A DNA stretch of 64,000 nucleotides from Staphylococcus equorum (GCF_029024965.1 NZ_CP118982.1:992001-1056000), one strand, 5' to 3'; positions 45,799-58,963 are shown, counted from the first letter of the stretch. Numbers and translations are program-made. Notes: generated by a model from the sequence alone, not told the origin.

Positions 45799-46254
45799 AT
45801 GTTAAGAAAAGGCGATCAATTTCCATCATTTAAACTAGAAAATCAAAAGGGAGAGTTTATTTCTAATGAATCTATAAAAGGAAGTAAAGCTGTACTTTAC
45901 TTTTATCCAAGAGATAATACACCTACATGTACTACTGAAGCATGTGATTTTAGAGATAATTTAGCAATCTTTAATGATTTAAATGCCAAAGTGTATGGTA
46001 TTAGTGGAGATAGTAAAAAGAAACACGAAAATTTCAGCCAAAAACTAGATCTAAACTTTGATTTATTAGTGGACGAGAATTATGAACTGTCAGAAGAAGT
46101 GGGTGTCTATCAATTGAAGAAATCATTTGGTAAAGAATCGATGGGGATTGTAAGAACTACATTTGTTATTGATGAAGATGGTATTATAATAGATGTAATT
46201 GAAAAAGTTAAAGTTAAAACACAAATGGATGAACTAAAAGAAATCTTGGGGTGA
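45799..46254 (+). CDS. bcp: Thioredoxin-dependent peroxiredoxin (Bcp/PrxQ)
   Basis: Reduces peroxides. 151 residues with the peroxidatic C44 and resolving C49 in TPTCTTEACDF (atypical 2-Cys). The C-terminal half carries VRTTFVID typical of AhpC/TSA. RBS AATAGGGTGAG. Six bases separate it from the next gene. No PerR box seen in the short upstream region. Confidence 0.95.
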   Translation: MLRKGDQFPSFKLENQKGEFISNESIKGSKAVLYFYPRDNTPTCTTEACDFRDNLAIFNDLNAKVYGISGDSKKKHENFSQKLDLNFDLLVDENYELSEEVGVYQLKKSFGKESMGIVRTTFVIDEDGIIIDVIEKVKVKTQMDELKEILG

Positions 46255-46260
46255 ACATAG

Positions 46261-47211
46261 ATGAAAGCTGTCAGTTTGAAACGAATGGGAGATTTAGAAT
46301 CTAAATTAATAGAAGCATATCCAGCTGTCGAATTTGTATTTACAAAGGGTGTTTCTGAAATAGAAGAACAAGATAAGAAAGATTTAGATATAATATTCGG
46401 CTATGATGGTAAACTTAATCAATCATTTTTAGAAAATTGTCCAAACCTTAAATGGATGGCATGGTATTCAACAGGTGTGAATAGTTTACCTTTAGATTAT
46501 ATTGATAAACATAATATATTACTTACTAATGGTAAAGGTATACATGCCAAGCAAATGTCAGAATTTATTATAGCTTATATACTAGATGACTATAAAAAAA
46601 TGAGGACTTCCTATATTAATCAACAAAATAGATATTATGATTCAAAACTTACGGGCTCAAGAGTGAGTGGAGAAACAATTTTATTTCTAGGTACAGGAAG
46701 TATCGCTCAATATACGACAAATATTGCAAACGCAATGAATATGAAAGTCATTGGTATCAATACAAATGGTCATTCAGTAGAGGGATTTAGTAAAACCTTC
46801 GCATTAAATGAACTTTCTAATGCTTTAACCGAAGCGGACATAATTGTTAACACGCTACCTGAAACTGAGCAGACTATACACCTCATAACAAAAGCGCATT
46901 TCGAATTAATGAATGAAACAACATTATTTATAAATGTAGGCAGAGGGACAATTGTTGATGAAAGTGTATTAATTGAAGCTTTAAAAGAAAAACAAATTAG
47001 ACACGCATATATAGACGTGTTCGAAAATGAGCCTTTAAATCCAAGTAATGAATTATATTCATTAGATAATATTACTATTACTGCCCATATCACAGGTAAC
47101 GGCAAAGAAAATATGAGTGAGGTTACGGATATATTCATTAAAAATCTCAACCATTTTCTCAATAAGGGGTTTTTAATTGAGAATGAAGTGGATCCTAAAC
47201 AAGGCTATTAA
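46261..47211 (+). CDS. D-isomer 2-hydroxyacid dehydrogenase family protein
   Basis: A 316-residue NAD(P)-dependent dehydrogenase. NAD loop GTGSIAQ (about 141-147), INVGRGTIVDE with Arg and the ENEPLNPSN Glu, and catalytic His in TAHITGNG. Opening MKAVSLKRMGDLES is the substrate domain. Substrate is unknown; members include glycerate, lactate and phosphoglycerate dehydrogenases. Only 6 bases after bcp, so probably co-transcribed. Confidence 0.87.
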   Translation: MKAVSLKRMGDLESKLIEAYPAVEFVFTKGVSEIEEQDKKDLDIIFGYDGKLNQSFLENCPNLKWMAWYSTGVNSLPLDYIDKHNILLTNGKGIHAKQMSEFIIAYILDDYKKMRTSYINQQNRYYDSKLTGSRVSGETILFLGTGSIAQYTTNIANAMNMKVIGINTNGHSVEGFSKTFALNELSNALTEADIIVNTLPETEQTIHLITKAHFELMNETTLFINVGRGTIVDESVLIEALKEKQIRHAYIDVFENEPLNPSNELYSLDNITITAHITGNGKENMSEVTDIFIKNLNHFLNKGFLIENEVDPKQGY

Positions 47212-47231
47212 AGACTTTTAAGCAATGAAGA

Positions 47232-47285
47232 TTGACATTTCACACATCAAACAGTTATATTTATATTAAGTAATAATTATTCTTA
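47232..47285 (+). promoter_or_regulatory. perR promoter with overlapping PerR-like box
   Basis: TTGACA (47232-47237), 17 bases, TTATAT (47255-47260). TAATAATTATTCTTA at 47271-47285 matches the PerR consensus at 11 of 14 defined positions and would cover the start site, so negative autoregulation is likely. Confidence 0.6.
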
Positions 47286-47306
47286 AATAGAAAGATGGTG
47301 AGTGAA

Positions 47307-47765
47307 ATGAGTGCAGAGATGGAAACAGTTGAACATCAACTAGAACATTCAATTGCGTCTTTAAGAAATAACGGTATTAGAATAACACCTCAACGACAAG
47401 CAATATTGAAATTTTTAATTGCTTCAGAGACACATCCTACAGCCGATGAGATTTATCAAGCACTTTCACCTGATTTTCCAAATATAAGTGTTGCTACAAT
47501 ATATAATAATTTACGTGTTTTTAAAGATATTGGTATAGTAAAAGAATTACCATACGGAGATTCTTCAAGCCGTTTTGACTTCAGTACACATAATCATTAT
47601 CACGTTATCTGTGATAATTGTGGAAAAATAGTGGATTTCCATTATCCACAACTTGATGAAGTAGAACAATTAGCGCAGCACGTAACAGACTTTAATGTAA
47701 CGCATCACCGTATGGAAATATATGGGTTATGCAAAGACTGCCAAGATAAAAGAAACAGCCAATAG
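47307..47765 (+). CDS. perR: Peroxide-responsive Fur-family repressor PerR
   Basis: 152 residues. Metal-site residues H43 (SETHPTAD), D91, H95/H97/H99 (DFSTHNHYH) and the zinc-binding Cys pairs C102-C105 and C142-C145 are all present. Recognition-helix region [10 protein letters not shown]. The ATG at 47307 fits AGATGGTGAG; the frame starts at 47295. It controls ftnA in S. aureus; here both sites are visible. Followed by a strong terminator and then the rRNA operon. Confidence 0.94.
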   Translation: MSAEMETVEHQLEHSIASLRNNGIRITPQRQAILKFLIASETHPTADEIYQALSPDFPNISVATIYNNLRVFKDIGIVKELPYGDSSSRFDFSTHNHYHVICDNCGKIVDFHYPQLDEVEQLAQHVTDFNVTHHRMEIYGLCKDCQDKRNSQ

Positions 47766-47815
47766 AAGAAAGAAAACATTATCTAGTATCTAGTTATACT
47801 AATGATATAAGAAAA

Positions 47816-47856
47816 GGGAAAACTCATTTTTAAAACAAATGAGTTTTCCTTTTTCT
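47816..47856 (+). terminator. Terminator of perR
   Basis: GGAAAACTCATTT and AAATGAGTTTTCC are perfect complements, followed by TTTTTC. Confidence 0.92.
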
Positions 47857-48103
47857 TTGTTCTTACTTCTTTATATTGAATATGTTGAATGATGCTAAAC
47901 TAGAAAAGTTGAGTACATACGGTAGTGGTGCCGTTTCTTATTGGTATGCATTCTAGTTCCTTCTATAGATAACAGAAGGTAAAACAACTTCATTAAGTTA
48001 AGAAATATGCCGATATATTTACACTAAATAAACTTTTAATACATAAAAACAATAAATAGACATCACAAAGGTAAAATTTAACTAAAAAGATTGCTGAAAA
48101 TTA

Positions 48104-48132
48104 TTGACGGTTGTGAATAAACTTGATATTAT
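48104..48132 (+). promoter_or_regulatory. rRNA promoter P1
   Basis: TTGACG, 17 bases, TATTAT; about 350 bases before 16S. Confidence 0.75.
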
Positions 48133-48294
48133 AAAAAAGTCGTCGAAACAAGACACAATAGCAAAACAACCGAGTCAACGAAGTTTTTACAAAGTGTAAA
48201 TTTGACACTTGTTAAATCAGTTAAAAGGATATACAATATTAAATGTTGAGTTAAAAACGCAACAAACTTAATAAATAAAAAAAGAAATTTATTA

Positions 48295-48323
48295 TTGACT
48301 TAACAAAAACTTAATGTTATAAT
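48295..48323 (+). promoter_or_regulatory. rRNA promoter P2
   Basis: TTGACT, 17 bases, TATAAT; about 155 bases before 16S. Near-consensus and with optimal spacing. Confidence 0.85.
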
Positions 48324-48355
48324 TATTTCTTGTAACGCATTAACGCAGTAATGAA

Positions 48356-48383
48356 CATTGAAAACTGAATTGCAATATGTCAA
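48356..48383 (+). other. Left arm of the 16S rRNA processing stem
   Basis: The sequence from CATTGAAAACTG to ATGTCAA is the near-perfect reverse complement of 50083-50109. Pairing encloses 16S and gives an RNase III substrate. Confidence 0.8.
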
Positions 48384-48479
48384 CGTTAATTCCGAACGCA
48401 ACATTAAATTGTTGGTTCAAACGTGTTAGAGATAACACACAAATTAGTATTTTATGAGCTAATCAAACATCATAATTCA

Positions 48480-50042
<1,563 letters not shown>

Positions 50043-50082
50043 ATTCGGAACATCTTCCTTGAGAAGATGAAGAGGAATGACA

Positions 50083-50109
50083 TTGACATATTGCATTCAG
50101 TTTTGAATG
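50083..50109 (+). other. Right arm of the 16S rRNA processing stem
   Basis: Complement of 48356-48383 with one unpaired base and one mismatch. Confidence 0.8.
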
Positions 50110-50136
50110 CTCATTACGAGTATTCAACATCGAAAT

Positions 50137-50213
<77 letters not shown>

Positions 50214-50235
50214 TTTAGAATTTTATAAGCACTAT

Positions 50236-50311
50236 GGGGGCTTAGCTCAGATGGGAGAGCGCCTGCTTTGCACGCAGGAGGTCAGCGGTTCGATCCCGCT
50301 AGTCTCCACCA
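50236..50311 (+). tRNA. tRNA-Ala (TGC), spacer copy
   Basis: 76 bases, anticodon TGC, CCA encoded. Identical to the copy at 54347-54422. Confidence 0.96.
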
Positions 50312-50328
50312 TAAAGAATTTAATTTGT

Positions 50329-50379
50329 ACATTGAAAACTAGATATGTAAGTAAAATTTATGATTTTACCAAGCAAAAC
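50329..50379 (+). other. Left arm of the 23S rRNA processing stem
   Basis: ACATTGAAAACTAGAT...CAAGCAAAAC is complementary, with small bulges, to 53442-53491 beyond 23S. Confidence 0.8.
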
Positions 50380-50507
50380 CGAGTGAATTAGAGTTTTAAA
50401 AAGCTTGAATTCAAAAAATAGAAATAATCGCTAGTGTTCGAAAGAACACTCACAGATTAATAACATTTTAGGTTTTCAACCGATTTTATCGTGTTGAAGG
50501 TCGAAAA

Positions 50508-53431
<2,924 letters not shown>

Positions 53432-53441
53432 ATTTAAAAGT

Positions 53442-53491
53442 GTTTTGTTTGGCATTATCAAATTTTACTTACTATCTAGTTTTGAATGTAT
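53442..53491 (+). other. Right arm of the 23S rRNA processing stem
   Basis: GTTTTGTTTGG...CTAGTTTTGAATGTAT complements 50329-50379. Confidence 0.8.
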
Positions 53492-53512
53492 AATTTTTTA
53501 TATATTTCATTG

Positions 53513-53627
53513 TCTGGTGACAATGGCAAGGAGGTCACACCTGTTCCCATGCCGAACACAGTAGTTAAGCTCCTTAGCGCCGATGGTAGTCGGACTTACG
53601 TTCCGCAAGAGTAGGACGTTGCCAGGC
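53513..53627 (+). rRNA. 5S ribosomal RNA
   Basis: About 115 bases from TCTGGTGACAATGGC to GTTGCCAGGC, containing CCGAACACAG of loop B/C. It precedes the tRNA array. Confidence 0.95.
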
Positions 53628-53637
53628 AATTTTATAC

Positions 53638-53713
53638 GGAGGATTAGCTCAGCTGGGAGAGCATCTGCCTTACAAGCAGAGGGTCGGCGGTTCGAACCCG
53701 TCATCCTCCACCA
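53638..53713 (+). tRNA. tRNA-Val (TAC)
   Basis: 76 bases, anticodon TAC, CCA encoded. First of 26 tRNA genes after 5S. Confidence 0.95.
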
Positions 53714-53726
53714 TTTATTTTTAATA

Positions 53727-53802
<76 letters not shown>

Positions 53803-53808
53803 TGTTTT

Positions 53809-53884
53809 GAGCCATTAGCTCAGTTGGTAGAGCATCTGACTTTTAATCAGAGGGTCAGTGGTTCGAGCCCACTATGGCTCACCA
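53809..53884 (+). tRNA. tRNA-Lys (TTT)
   Basis: 76 bases, anticodon TTT, CCA encoded. Confidence 0.95.
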
Positions 53885-53897
53885 TTATTTTAATATC

Positions 53898-53979
53898 GCG
53901 GGTGTGGCGGAACTGGCAGACGCACTAGACTTAGGATCTAGCGCCTCACGGCGTGGGGGTTCGACTCCCTTCACCCGCA
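53898..53979 (+). tRNA. tRNA-Leu (TAG)
   Basis: 82 bases with long variable arm, anticodon TAG; CCA not encoded. Confidence 0.94.
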
Positions 53980-53982
53980 TAT

Positions 53983-54057
53983 GCAGAAGTAGTTCAGCGG
54001 TAGAATACGACCTTGCCAAGGTCGGGGTCGCGGGTTCGAATCCCGTCTTCTGCTCCA
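53983..54057 (+). tRNA. tRNA-Gly (GCC)
   Basis: 75 bases, anticodon GCC, normal GG in the D loop and TTCGAAT T loop, CCA encoded. A normal elongator, unlike the three Gly genes at 55638. Confidence 0.95.
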
Positions 54058-54064
54058 TTATTTT

Positions 54065-54150
54065 GCCGGGGTGGCGGAACTGGCAGACGCACAGGACTTA
54101 AAATCCTGCGGTGAGAGATCACCGTACCGGTTCGATTCCGGTTCTCGGCA
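54065..54150 (+). tRNA. tRNA-Leu (TAA)
   Basis: 86 bases with long variable arm, anticodon TAA; no CCA encoded. Confidence 0.94.
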
Positions 54151-54173
54151 TTATCCCATAAAAATAGAATTAT

Positions 54174-54247
54174 GCGCCCGTAGCTCAACTGGATAGAGTA
54201 CTTGACTACGAATCAAGAGGTTACAGGTTCGACCCCTGTCGGGCGCA
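54174..54247 (+). tRNA. tRNA-Arg (ACG)
   Basis: 74 bases, anticodon ACG (expected to become ICG by TadA); no CCA encoded. Confidence 0.94.
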
Positions 54248-54255
54248 CTATTTTA

Positions 54256-54329
54256 CGGGAAGTAGCTCAGCTTGGTAGAGCACTTGGTTTGGGACCAAGG
54301 GGTCGCAGGTTCGAATCCTGTCTTCCCGA
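54256..54329 (+). tRNA. tRNA-Pro (TGG)
   Basis: 74 bases, anticodon TGG; no CCA encoded. Confidence 0.94.
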
Positions 54330-54346
54330 TATCCTTAAAATAATAT

Positions 54347-54422
54347 GGGGGCTTAGCTCAGATGGGAGAGCGCCTGCTTTGCACGCAGGAGGTCAGCGGT
54401 TCGATCCCGCTAGTCTCCACCA
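54347..54422 (+). tRNA. tRNA-Ala (TGC), array copy
   Basis: 76 bases, anticodon TGC, CCA encoded; same sequence as the spacer copy. Confidence 0.95.
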
Positions 54423-54450
54423 TATATTTAAATGCAATCTAAATTACAAC

Positions 54451-54524
54451 GGCGGCGTAGCTCAGCTGGCTAGAGCGTACGGTTCATACCCGTGAGGTCG
54501 GGGGTTCGATCCCCTCCACCGCCA
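54451..54524 (+). tRNA. tRNA-Met (CAT), elongator
   Basis: 74 bases, anticodon CAT. The GGCGGCGTAGCTCAGCTGG start and CCGTGAGGTCGGGGG region resemble the Bacillus elongator Met. Confidence 0.85.
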
Positions 54525-54551
54525 CTAATTATTAGTTGTAAATTATATTTA

Positions 54552-54625
54552 GGACCTTTAGCTCAGTTGGTTAGAGCTAACGGCTCATAACCGTTCGGTC
54601 GCAGGTTCGAATCCTGCAAGGTCCA
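54552..54625 (+). tRNA. tRNA with CAT anticodon, probably tRNA-Ile2 (lysidine-modified)
   Basis: 74 bases, anticodon CAT. GGACCTTTAGCTCAGTTGG closely resembles the Bacillus tRNA-Ile2, in which TilS turns C34 into lysidine to read AUA. It could also be a second Met. Confidence 0.7.
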
Positions 54626-54637
54626 TATAATTTTTTT

Positions 54638-54730
54638 GGAGGAATACCCAAGTTCGGCTGAAGGGATCGGTCTTGAAAACCGACAGGAGCTTAACGGCTC
54701 GCGGGGGTTCGAATCCCTCTTCCTCCGCCA
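54638..54730 (+). tRNA. tRNA-Ser (TGA), copy 1
   Basis: 93 bases, anticodon TGA, long variable arm with GAGC/GCTC stem, CCA encoded. Confidence 0.94.
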
Positions 54731-54772
54731 TTTTTATAATAATTGAATATAATTTATTTACCTAATATTTTT

Positions 54773-54865
54773 GGAGGAATACCCAAGCCCGGCTGAAGGG
54801 ATCGGTCTTGAAAACCGACAGGGGCTTAACGGCCCGCGGGGGTTCGAATCCCTCTTCCTCCGCCA
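54773..54865 (+). tRNA. tRNA-Ser (TGA), copy 2
   Basis: 93 bases, anticodon TGA, CCA encoded. Differs from copy 1 by a compensated pair in the variable arm (GGGC/GCCC) and CC for TT in the D arm. Confidence 0.94.
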
Positions 54866-54878
54866 TTAATATTATTAC

Positions 54879-54950
<72 letters not shown>

Positions 54951-54962
54951 TTTTATATTTTA

Positions 54963-55038
54963 GGTCCCGTAGTGTAGCGGTTAACACGCCTGCCTGTCAC
55001 GCAGGAGATCGTGGGTTCGAATCCCATCGGGACCGCCA
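54963..55038 (+). tRNA. tRNA-Asp (GTC)
   Basis: 76 bases, anticodon GTC, CCA encoded. Confidence 0.95.
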
Positions 55039-55048
55039 TTATTGTTAT

Positions 55049-55121
55049 GGTTCAGTAGCTCAGTTGGTAGAGCAATGGATTGAAGCTCCATGTGTCGGCA
55101 GTTCGACTCTGTCCTGAATCA
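55049..55121 (+). tRNA. tRNA-Phe (GAA)
   Basis: 73 bases, anticodon GAA; no CCA encoded. Confidence 0.94.
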
Positions 55122-55132
55122 TTTTAATGCAA

Positions 55133-55208
<76 letters not shown>

Positions 55209-55215
55209 TCTTTTT

Positions 55216-55299
55216 GGAGGGGTAGCGAAGTGGCTAAACGCGGCGGACTGTAAATCCGCTCCTTCGGGTTCGGCAGTTCGAATCTGCCCCCCTCCACCA
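55216..55299 (+). tRNA. tRNA-Tyr (GTA)
   Basis: 84 bases with long variable arm, anticodon GTA, CCA encoded. Confidence 0.95.
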
Positions 55300-55316
55300 T
55301 ATAACTTTAATTTAAT

Positions 55317-55390
55317 AGGGGCATATTTCAACGGTAGAATACAGGTCTCCAAAACCTTTGATGTGGGTTCGATTCCTACTGCCCCTGCCA
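55317..55390 (+). tRNA. tRNA-Trp (CCA)
   Basis: 74 bases, anticodon CCA, encoded 3' CCA. Confidence 0.93.
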
Positions 55391-55391
55391 T

Positions 55392-55465
55392 GGCGGTTGT
55401 GGTGAAGTGGTTAACACATCGGATTGTGGTTCCGACACTCGTGGGTTCGATCCCCACCATCCGCC
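55392..55465 (+). tRNA. tRNA-His (GTG)
   Basis: 74 bases, anticodon GTG; an extra G at the 5' end pairs with C73, the His identity element. Confidence 0.93.
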
Positions 55466-55476
55466 CTTTGTATTTT

Positions 55477-55548
55477 TGGGCTATAGCCAAGCGGTAAGGC
55501 AACGGACTTTGACTCCGTCACTCGTTGGTTCGAATCCAGCTAGCCCAG
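55477..55548 (+). tRNA. tRNA-Gln (TTG)
   Basis: 72 bases, anticodon TTG, U1-A72 pair. It is charged via Glu-tRNA and GatCAB, whose genes are at 11323-14524. No CCA encoded. Confidence 0.94.
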
Positions 55549-55556
55549 TTTTTATT

Positions 55557-55630
<74 letters not shown>

Positions 55631-55637
55631 TCAATAT

Positions 55638-55712
55638 GCGGGAGTAGTTCAATTCTTAGAACACGTTCCTTCCCGGAACGAGGTATAGGTGTAAGTCCTA
55701 TCTTCCGCTCCA
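55638..55712 (+). tRNA. Non-proteinogenic tRNA-Gly (TCC), copy 1
   Basis: 75 bases; stem CGTTC/GAACG with loop CTTCCCG gives anticodon TCC. The T loop is TGTAAGT instead of TTCAAAT, and the D loop AATTCTTA has no GG, so the elbow contact with the ribosome and EF-Tu is weakened. These are the marks of the staphylococcal Gly tRNA used by FemX/A/B. CCA encoded. Confidence 0.88.
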
Positions 55713-55730
55713 AATTTAATTATATCCCAT

Positions 55731-55805
55731 GCGGGAGTAGTTCAACTTTTAGAACACGTTCCTTCCCGGAACGAGGTATAGGTGTAAGTCCTATCTTCCG
55801 CTCCA
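55731..55805 (+). tRNA. Non-proteinogenic tRNA-Gly (TCC), copy 2
   Basis: 75 bases; same as copy 1 except the D loop (AACTTTTA). Same TGTAAGT T loop. Starts 93 bases after copy 1, so the spacer was copied as well. Confidence 0.88.
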
Positions 55806-55824
55806 AATTTAATATTATTTTCAT

Positions 55825-55899
55825 GCGGGAGTAGTTCAACTTTTAGAACACGTTCCTTCCCGGAATGAGGTATAGGTGTAAGTCCTATCTTCCGCTCCA
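55825..55899 (+). tRNA. Non-proteinogenic tRNA-Gly (TCC), copy 3
   Basis: 75 bases; like copy 2 but GAATG for GAACG in the 3' anticodon stem, leaving a G-U pair. TGTAAGT T loop, no D-loop GG. Starts 94 bases after copy 2. Confidence 0.88.
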
Positions 55900-55904
55900 T
55901 TGAT

Positions 55905-55927
55905 ACTTCCACATAGGGAGTTTTTTA
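55905..55927 (+). terminator. Intrinsic terminator inside the tRNA array
   Basis: ACTTCC and GGGAGT pair with one G-U around a 5-base loop, then TTTTTT. It lies after the third Gly gene and just before tRNA-Leu(CAA). Confidence 0.6.
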
Positions 55928-55940
55928 TTTATTTAATTGG

Positions 55941-56026
55941 GCCGGCGTGGCGGAATTGGCAGACGCGCGGGACTCAAAATCCCGTTCCATTGATTTGGAG
56001 TGTCGGTTCGATCCCGACCGCCGGTA
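55941..56026 (+). tRNA. tRNA-Leu (CAA)
   Basis: 86 bases with long variable arm, anticodon CAA; no CCA encoded. Last tRNA of the cluster. Confidence 0.94.
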
Positions 56027-56052
56027 TATATAACGTACTTAGATGTACATGT

Positions 56053-56085
56053 TAAGCAATCTCATAAGATGGGGTTGCTTTTTTA
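56053..56085 (+). terminator. Terminator of the rRNA/tRNA cluster
   Basis: AAGCAATCTC pairs with GGGGTTGCTT (with G-U pairs) and TTTTTT ends it. Confidence 0.82.
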
Positions 56086-56248
56086 TGTTTAAAGTTTGTT
56101 AAATGCTAATGCCTTTAATTATTTACTCAATTGCTTAATATCACTTTATAACATAGGCTATGCAATATTAATATAATTAAAGTAAATATTGTAGTTTTTG
56201 GTAAAGTATAATATTATTAGTCTAATGTTATATTTGGAGGAAAATTCA

Positions 56249-57331
56249 ATGGTTAAAACTAAATCAACCAAAATTAAAACAACTAAACCAAATGGAAGGC
56301 AATTTTTTGCTAATATCTTACAAGCTGTTGGTGCAGGGGTAGTTATTGCGTTAATACCTAATGCATTATTAGGTGAACTATTAAAGTTCTTTAAAGAAGG
56401 TAATGAATTATTAGAAACAATATATCAATTAGTAGTTTTGATTCAATCATTTATGGCTTTTATTATAGGTGTGTTAGCTGCACATCAATTTAAATTTAAT
56501 GGTGCAGGGGCTACGATGATAGGTGTTTCTGCTATGTTAGGTAGTGGAGCTGTTAAAATTACTCCTGATGGATTTATACTAAATGGTATTGGTGATATTA
56601 TTAATACTATTTTGGTTGTAATTATTGCTTGCTTTTTATACTTAATATTACAGAATAAATTGGGTTCATTAGAAATGATCTTGTTACCAGTCATTATTCC
56701 TGTAGTAAGCGGGATTATTGGTCTATATACATTAGGCTATGTATCTAATGTTACAAAAGGTTTAGGTCATATAGTGCATTCATTCACTGAACTCAATCCA
56801 TTATTGATGTCAGTGTTAATATGTGTGACTTATTCATTGCTGATGGTAACGCCAATATCGGTTGTAGCTATTGCAACAGCTATTAGTCTATCTGGACTAG
56901 GTAGTGGTGCAGCTAATATGGGAATTGTTGCAGCCTGTGTTACATTCCTATTTGGATCAATAAGAGTTAATGGTGCTGGTGTGAATCTTGTATTAATTAT
57001 TGGTGCAGCTAAGATGATGATACCTGTCTATTTCAGACATTTAATTATCGCGATACCTTTAACAATTAATGGTATTATAGGTGGCTTGATTGCTTACTTT
57101 ATTGGTATTGAAGGTACACCGATGTCAGCTGGTTTTGGTTATACCGGACTTGTAGGACCAATTAACGCCTTTAACCGTATGTCTGGAGATCCAACAATGA
57201 ATATCATATTATTAATTTTTGGTTATTTCATTATTCCTTTTGTTGCAGCATTTTTTGTTCATGAGTTATGTAAAAAATTCATTGGTAAATATACTGATGA
57301 CATATACAGTTTTGAAATTCCTAAACAGTAA
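56249..57331 (+). CDS. PTS EIIC-like membrane protein (PTS_EIIC_2, PfoR type)
   Basis: 360 residues with about nine hydrophobic helices. The Gly-rich segments GAGATMIGVSAMLGSGAVK and SGLGSGAANMGIVAA fit the PTS_EIIC_2 family, which includes Clostridium PfoR, once called a toxin regulator. No EIIA/EIIB gene is near and the sugar is unknown. GGAGGAAAA supports the ATG at 56249; the frame opens at 56198. Confidence 0.75.
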   Translation: MVKTKSTKIKTTKPNGRQFFANILQAVGAGVVIALIPNALLGELLKFFKEGNELLETIYQLVVLIQSFMAFIIGVLAAHQFKFNGAGATMIGVSAMLGSGAVKITPDGFILNGIGDIINTILVVIIACFLYLILQNKLGSLEMILLPVIIPVVSGIIGLYTLGYVSNVTKGLGHIVHSFTELNPLLMSVLICVTYSLLMVTPISVVAIATAISLSGLGSGAANMGIVAACVTFLFGSIRVNGAGVNLVLIIGAAKMMIPVYFRHLIIAIPLTINGIIGGLIAYFIGIEGTPMSAGFGYTGLVGPINAFNRMSGDPTMNIILLIFGYFIIPFVAAFFVHELCKKFIGKYTDDIYSFEIPKQ

Positions 57332-57339
57332 TTTTAATT

Positions 57340-57367
57340 GACCTAATGTATATTAGGTCTTTTTTTA
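57340..57367 (+). terminator. Terminator after the EIIC-like gene
   Basis: GACCTAAT and ATTAGGTC are perfect complements, followed by TTTTTTT. Confidence 0.9.
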
Positions 57368-57499
57368 TACATAAATAATGCATATTTTGTCTTTTCTATA
57401 AAAAAATCACTATTATAGATAGCTTTTGTATAAAAAGTTATTGAATAATATTACGTTATTATGTATAATAATTAATTATATAGAGAGGGGTTAACCAAG

Positions 57500-58963
57500 A
57501 TGAAACACACTATTAAACTATTTATGGTCTTTATTATATTTATTAGCGCCATAATTACATACATAAATCCTGATGCTCAAGCAGCAGAAGAAGATCAATG
57601 GGATAAAATTAAAGAACGTGGAGAATTGAGAGTAGGTTTATCTGCAGATTATGCACCTTATGAATTTGAACATAATGTGAATGGTAAATCTGAATATGCC
57701 GGTATTGATATTGATTTGGCAAAGAAAATTGCAAAGGACAATGATGTAAAGCTAAAAATTGTTAATATGCAATTTGATAGTTTGTTAGGAGCAATTAAAA
57801 CTGGGAAAATCGATTTAATCATTTCTGGAATGACACCAACACCTGAACGTGAAAAAGAGGTAGATTTCTCAAATCCATATATGACGGTTGAACAAAAAAT
57901 GATTGTTAAAAAGTCTGAGGCAGATAGATTTCAAAATATAGATGATTTTGCTAATCAAAAAATTGGTGTACAAAAACAAACACAACAAGAAAAAATTGCT
58001 CAAACAGAAATTGAAAATGCACAGATACAATCTTTAACGAGAGTACCTGAAGTAATCATGTCATTAAAGAGTGGCAAAATAAACGGGATGGTTATTGAAG
58101 GACCAGTTGCAGAAGCTTACTTGAAACAAAATGAAGATTTAGCATTTGCAGATGACGTGAAATTTAATGAAGGTACGAAACAAACAGCAATTGCAGTACC
58201 TAAAAATTCCCCTGAATTAATGGAAAGACTTAATGCTACTATTAAAGATGTTGAAGATAAAGGTTTACTAGCAGATTATAAAGCATCAGCTGCAGAAGCA
58301 ATGAAAAAGGACGAAGGAAATTTCTTTACTAAATATGGAAACTTCTTTATAAAAGGTATTCAAAATACGATACTCATTTCAATTGTGGGAGTAGTGCTAG
58401 GTGCAGTGTTTGGTGCATTTATTGCGTTATTAAAACTAAGTAAAGTTAGAGTTTTAAGATGGTTAGCTTCCGCCTATATTGAATTCTTAAGAGGCACACC
58501 ATTGCTCGTGCAAGTATTTTTAGTTTATTTCGGTACAACTGCAGTATTAGGTTTAAATATTTCTGCATTAATTTGTGGTATGATCGCGCTTGTAATTAAC
58601 TGTTCTGCATATATTGCTGAAATTATTAGAGCCGGTATAAATGCAGTAGATAAAGGACAAACTGAAGCTGCACGTAGTTTAGGATTATCTTATGGCCAAA
58701 CTATGAAATCAGTTATATTACCACAAGCTATTAAAAATATTTTACCTGCCTTAGGTAATGAGTTTGTAACAGTAATTAAAGAATCTTCTATAGTATCTGT
58801 AATCGGTGTTAGTGAAATTATGTTTAATGCACAAGTTGTTCAAGGTGCCTCATTTGATCCGTTCACACCATTGATCATAGCAGCTATACTGTATTTTATT
58901 CTCACATTTACATTATCTAGAATTATGTATTTCTTTGAAGGGAGATTGAAAGTTAGTGATTAA
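57500..58963 (+). CDS. Glutamine-type ABC transporter, substrate-binding protein fused to permease
   Basis: 487 residues. A signal peptide ends at AQA-AEE (about residue 31), a type 3 solute-binding domain follows ([15 protein letters not shown] to about 270), then a His/Glu/Gln permease with five helices and the EAA loop motif [14 protein letters not shown]. Such fusion is usual for Gln/Glu uptake (GlnP/GlnPH type). RBS GAGAGGGG. Overlaps the ATPase gene by 8 bases. Exact substrate not proved. Confidence 0.92.
   Translation: MKHTIKLFMVFIIFISAIITYINPDAQAAEEDQWDKIKERGELRVGLSADYAPYEFEHNVNGKSEYAGIDIDLAKKIAKDNDVKLKIVNMQFDSLLGAIKTGKIDLIISGMTPTPEREKEVDFSNPYMTVEQKMIVKKSEADRFQNIDDFANQKIGVQKQTQQEKIAQTEIENAQIQSLTRVPEVIMSLKSGKINGMVIEGPVAEAYLKQNEDLAFADDVKFNEGTKQTAIAVPKNSPELMERLNATIKDVEDKGLLADYKASAAEAMKKDEGNFFTKYGNFFIKGIQNTILISIVGVVLGAVFGAFIALLKLSKVRVLRWLASAYIEFLRGTPLLVQVFLVYFGTTAVLGLNISALICGMIALVINCSAYIAEIIRAGINAVDKGQTEAARSLGLSYGQTMKSVILPQAIKNILPALGNEFVTVIKESSIVSVIGVSEIMFNAQVVQGASFDPFTPLIIAAILYFILTFTLSRIMYFFEGRLKVSD

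Larger units (their letters stand above)
47766..48479. other. 714-bp interval between perR and 16S rRNA
   Basis: It has the perR terminator, two rRNA promoters and the left arm of the 16S processing stem. No gene seen in 47880-48100. Confidence 0.75.

Noticed and set aside
55638-55899. Three near-identical repeats with regular spacing, resembling a short CRISPR or tandem repeat
   Set aside because: Repeat unit folds as a complete tRNA with anticodon and CCA; spacers are similar, not unique.
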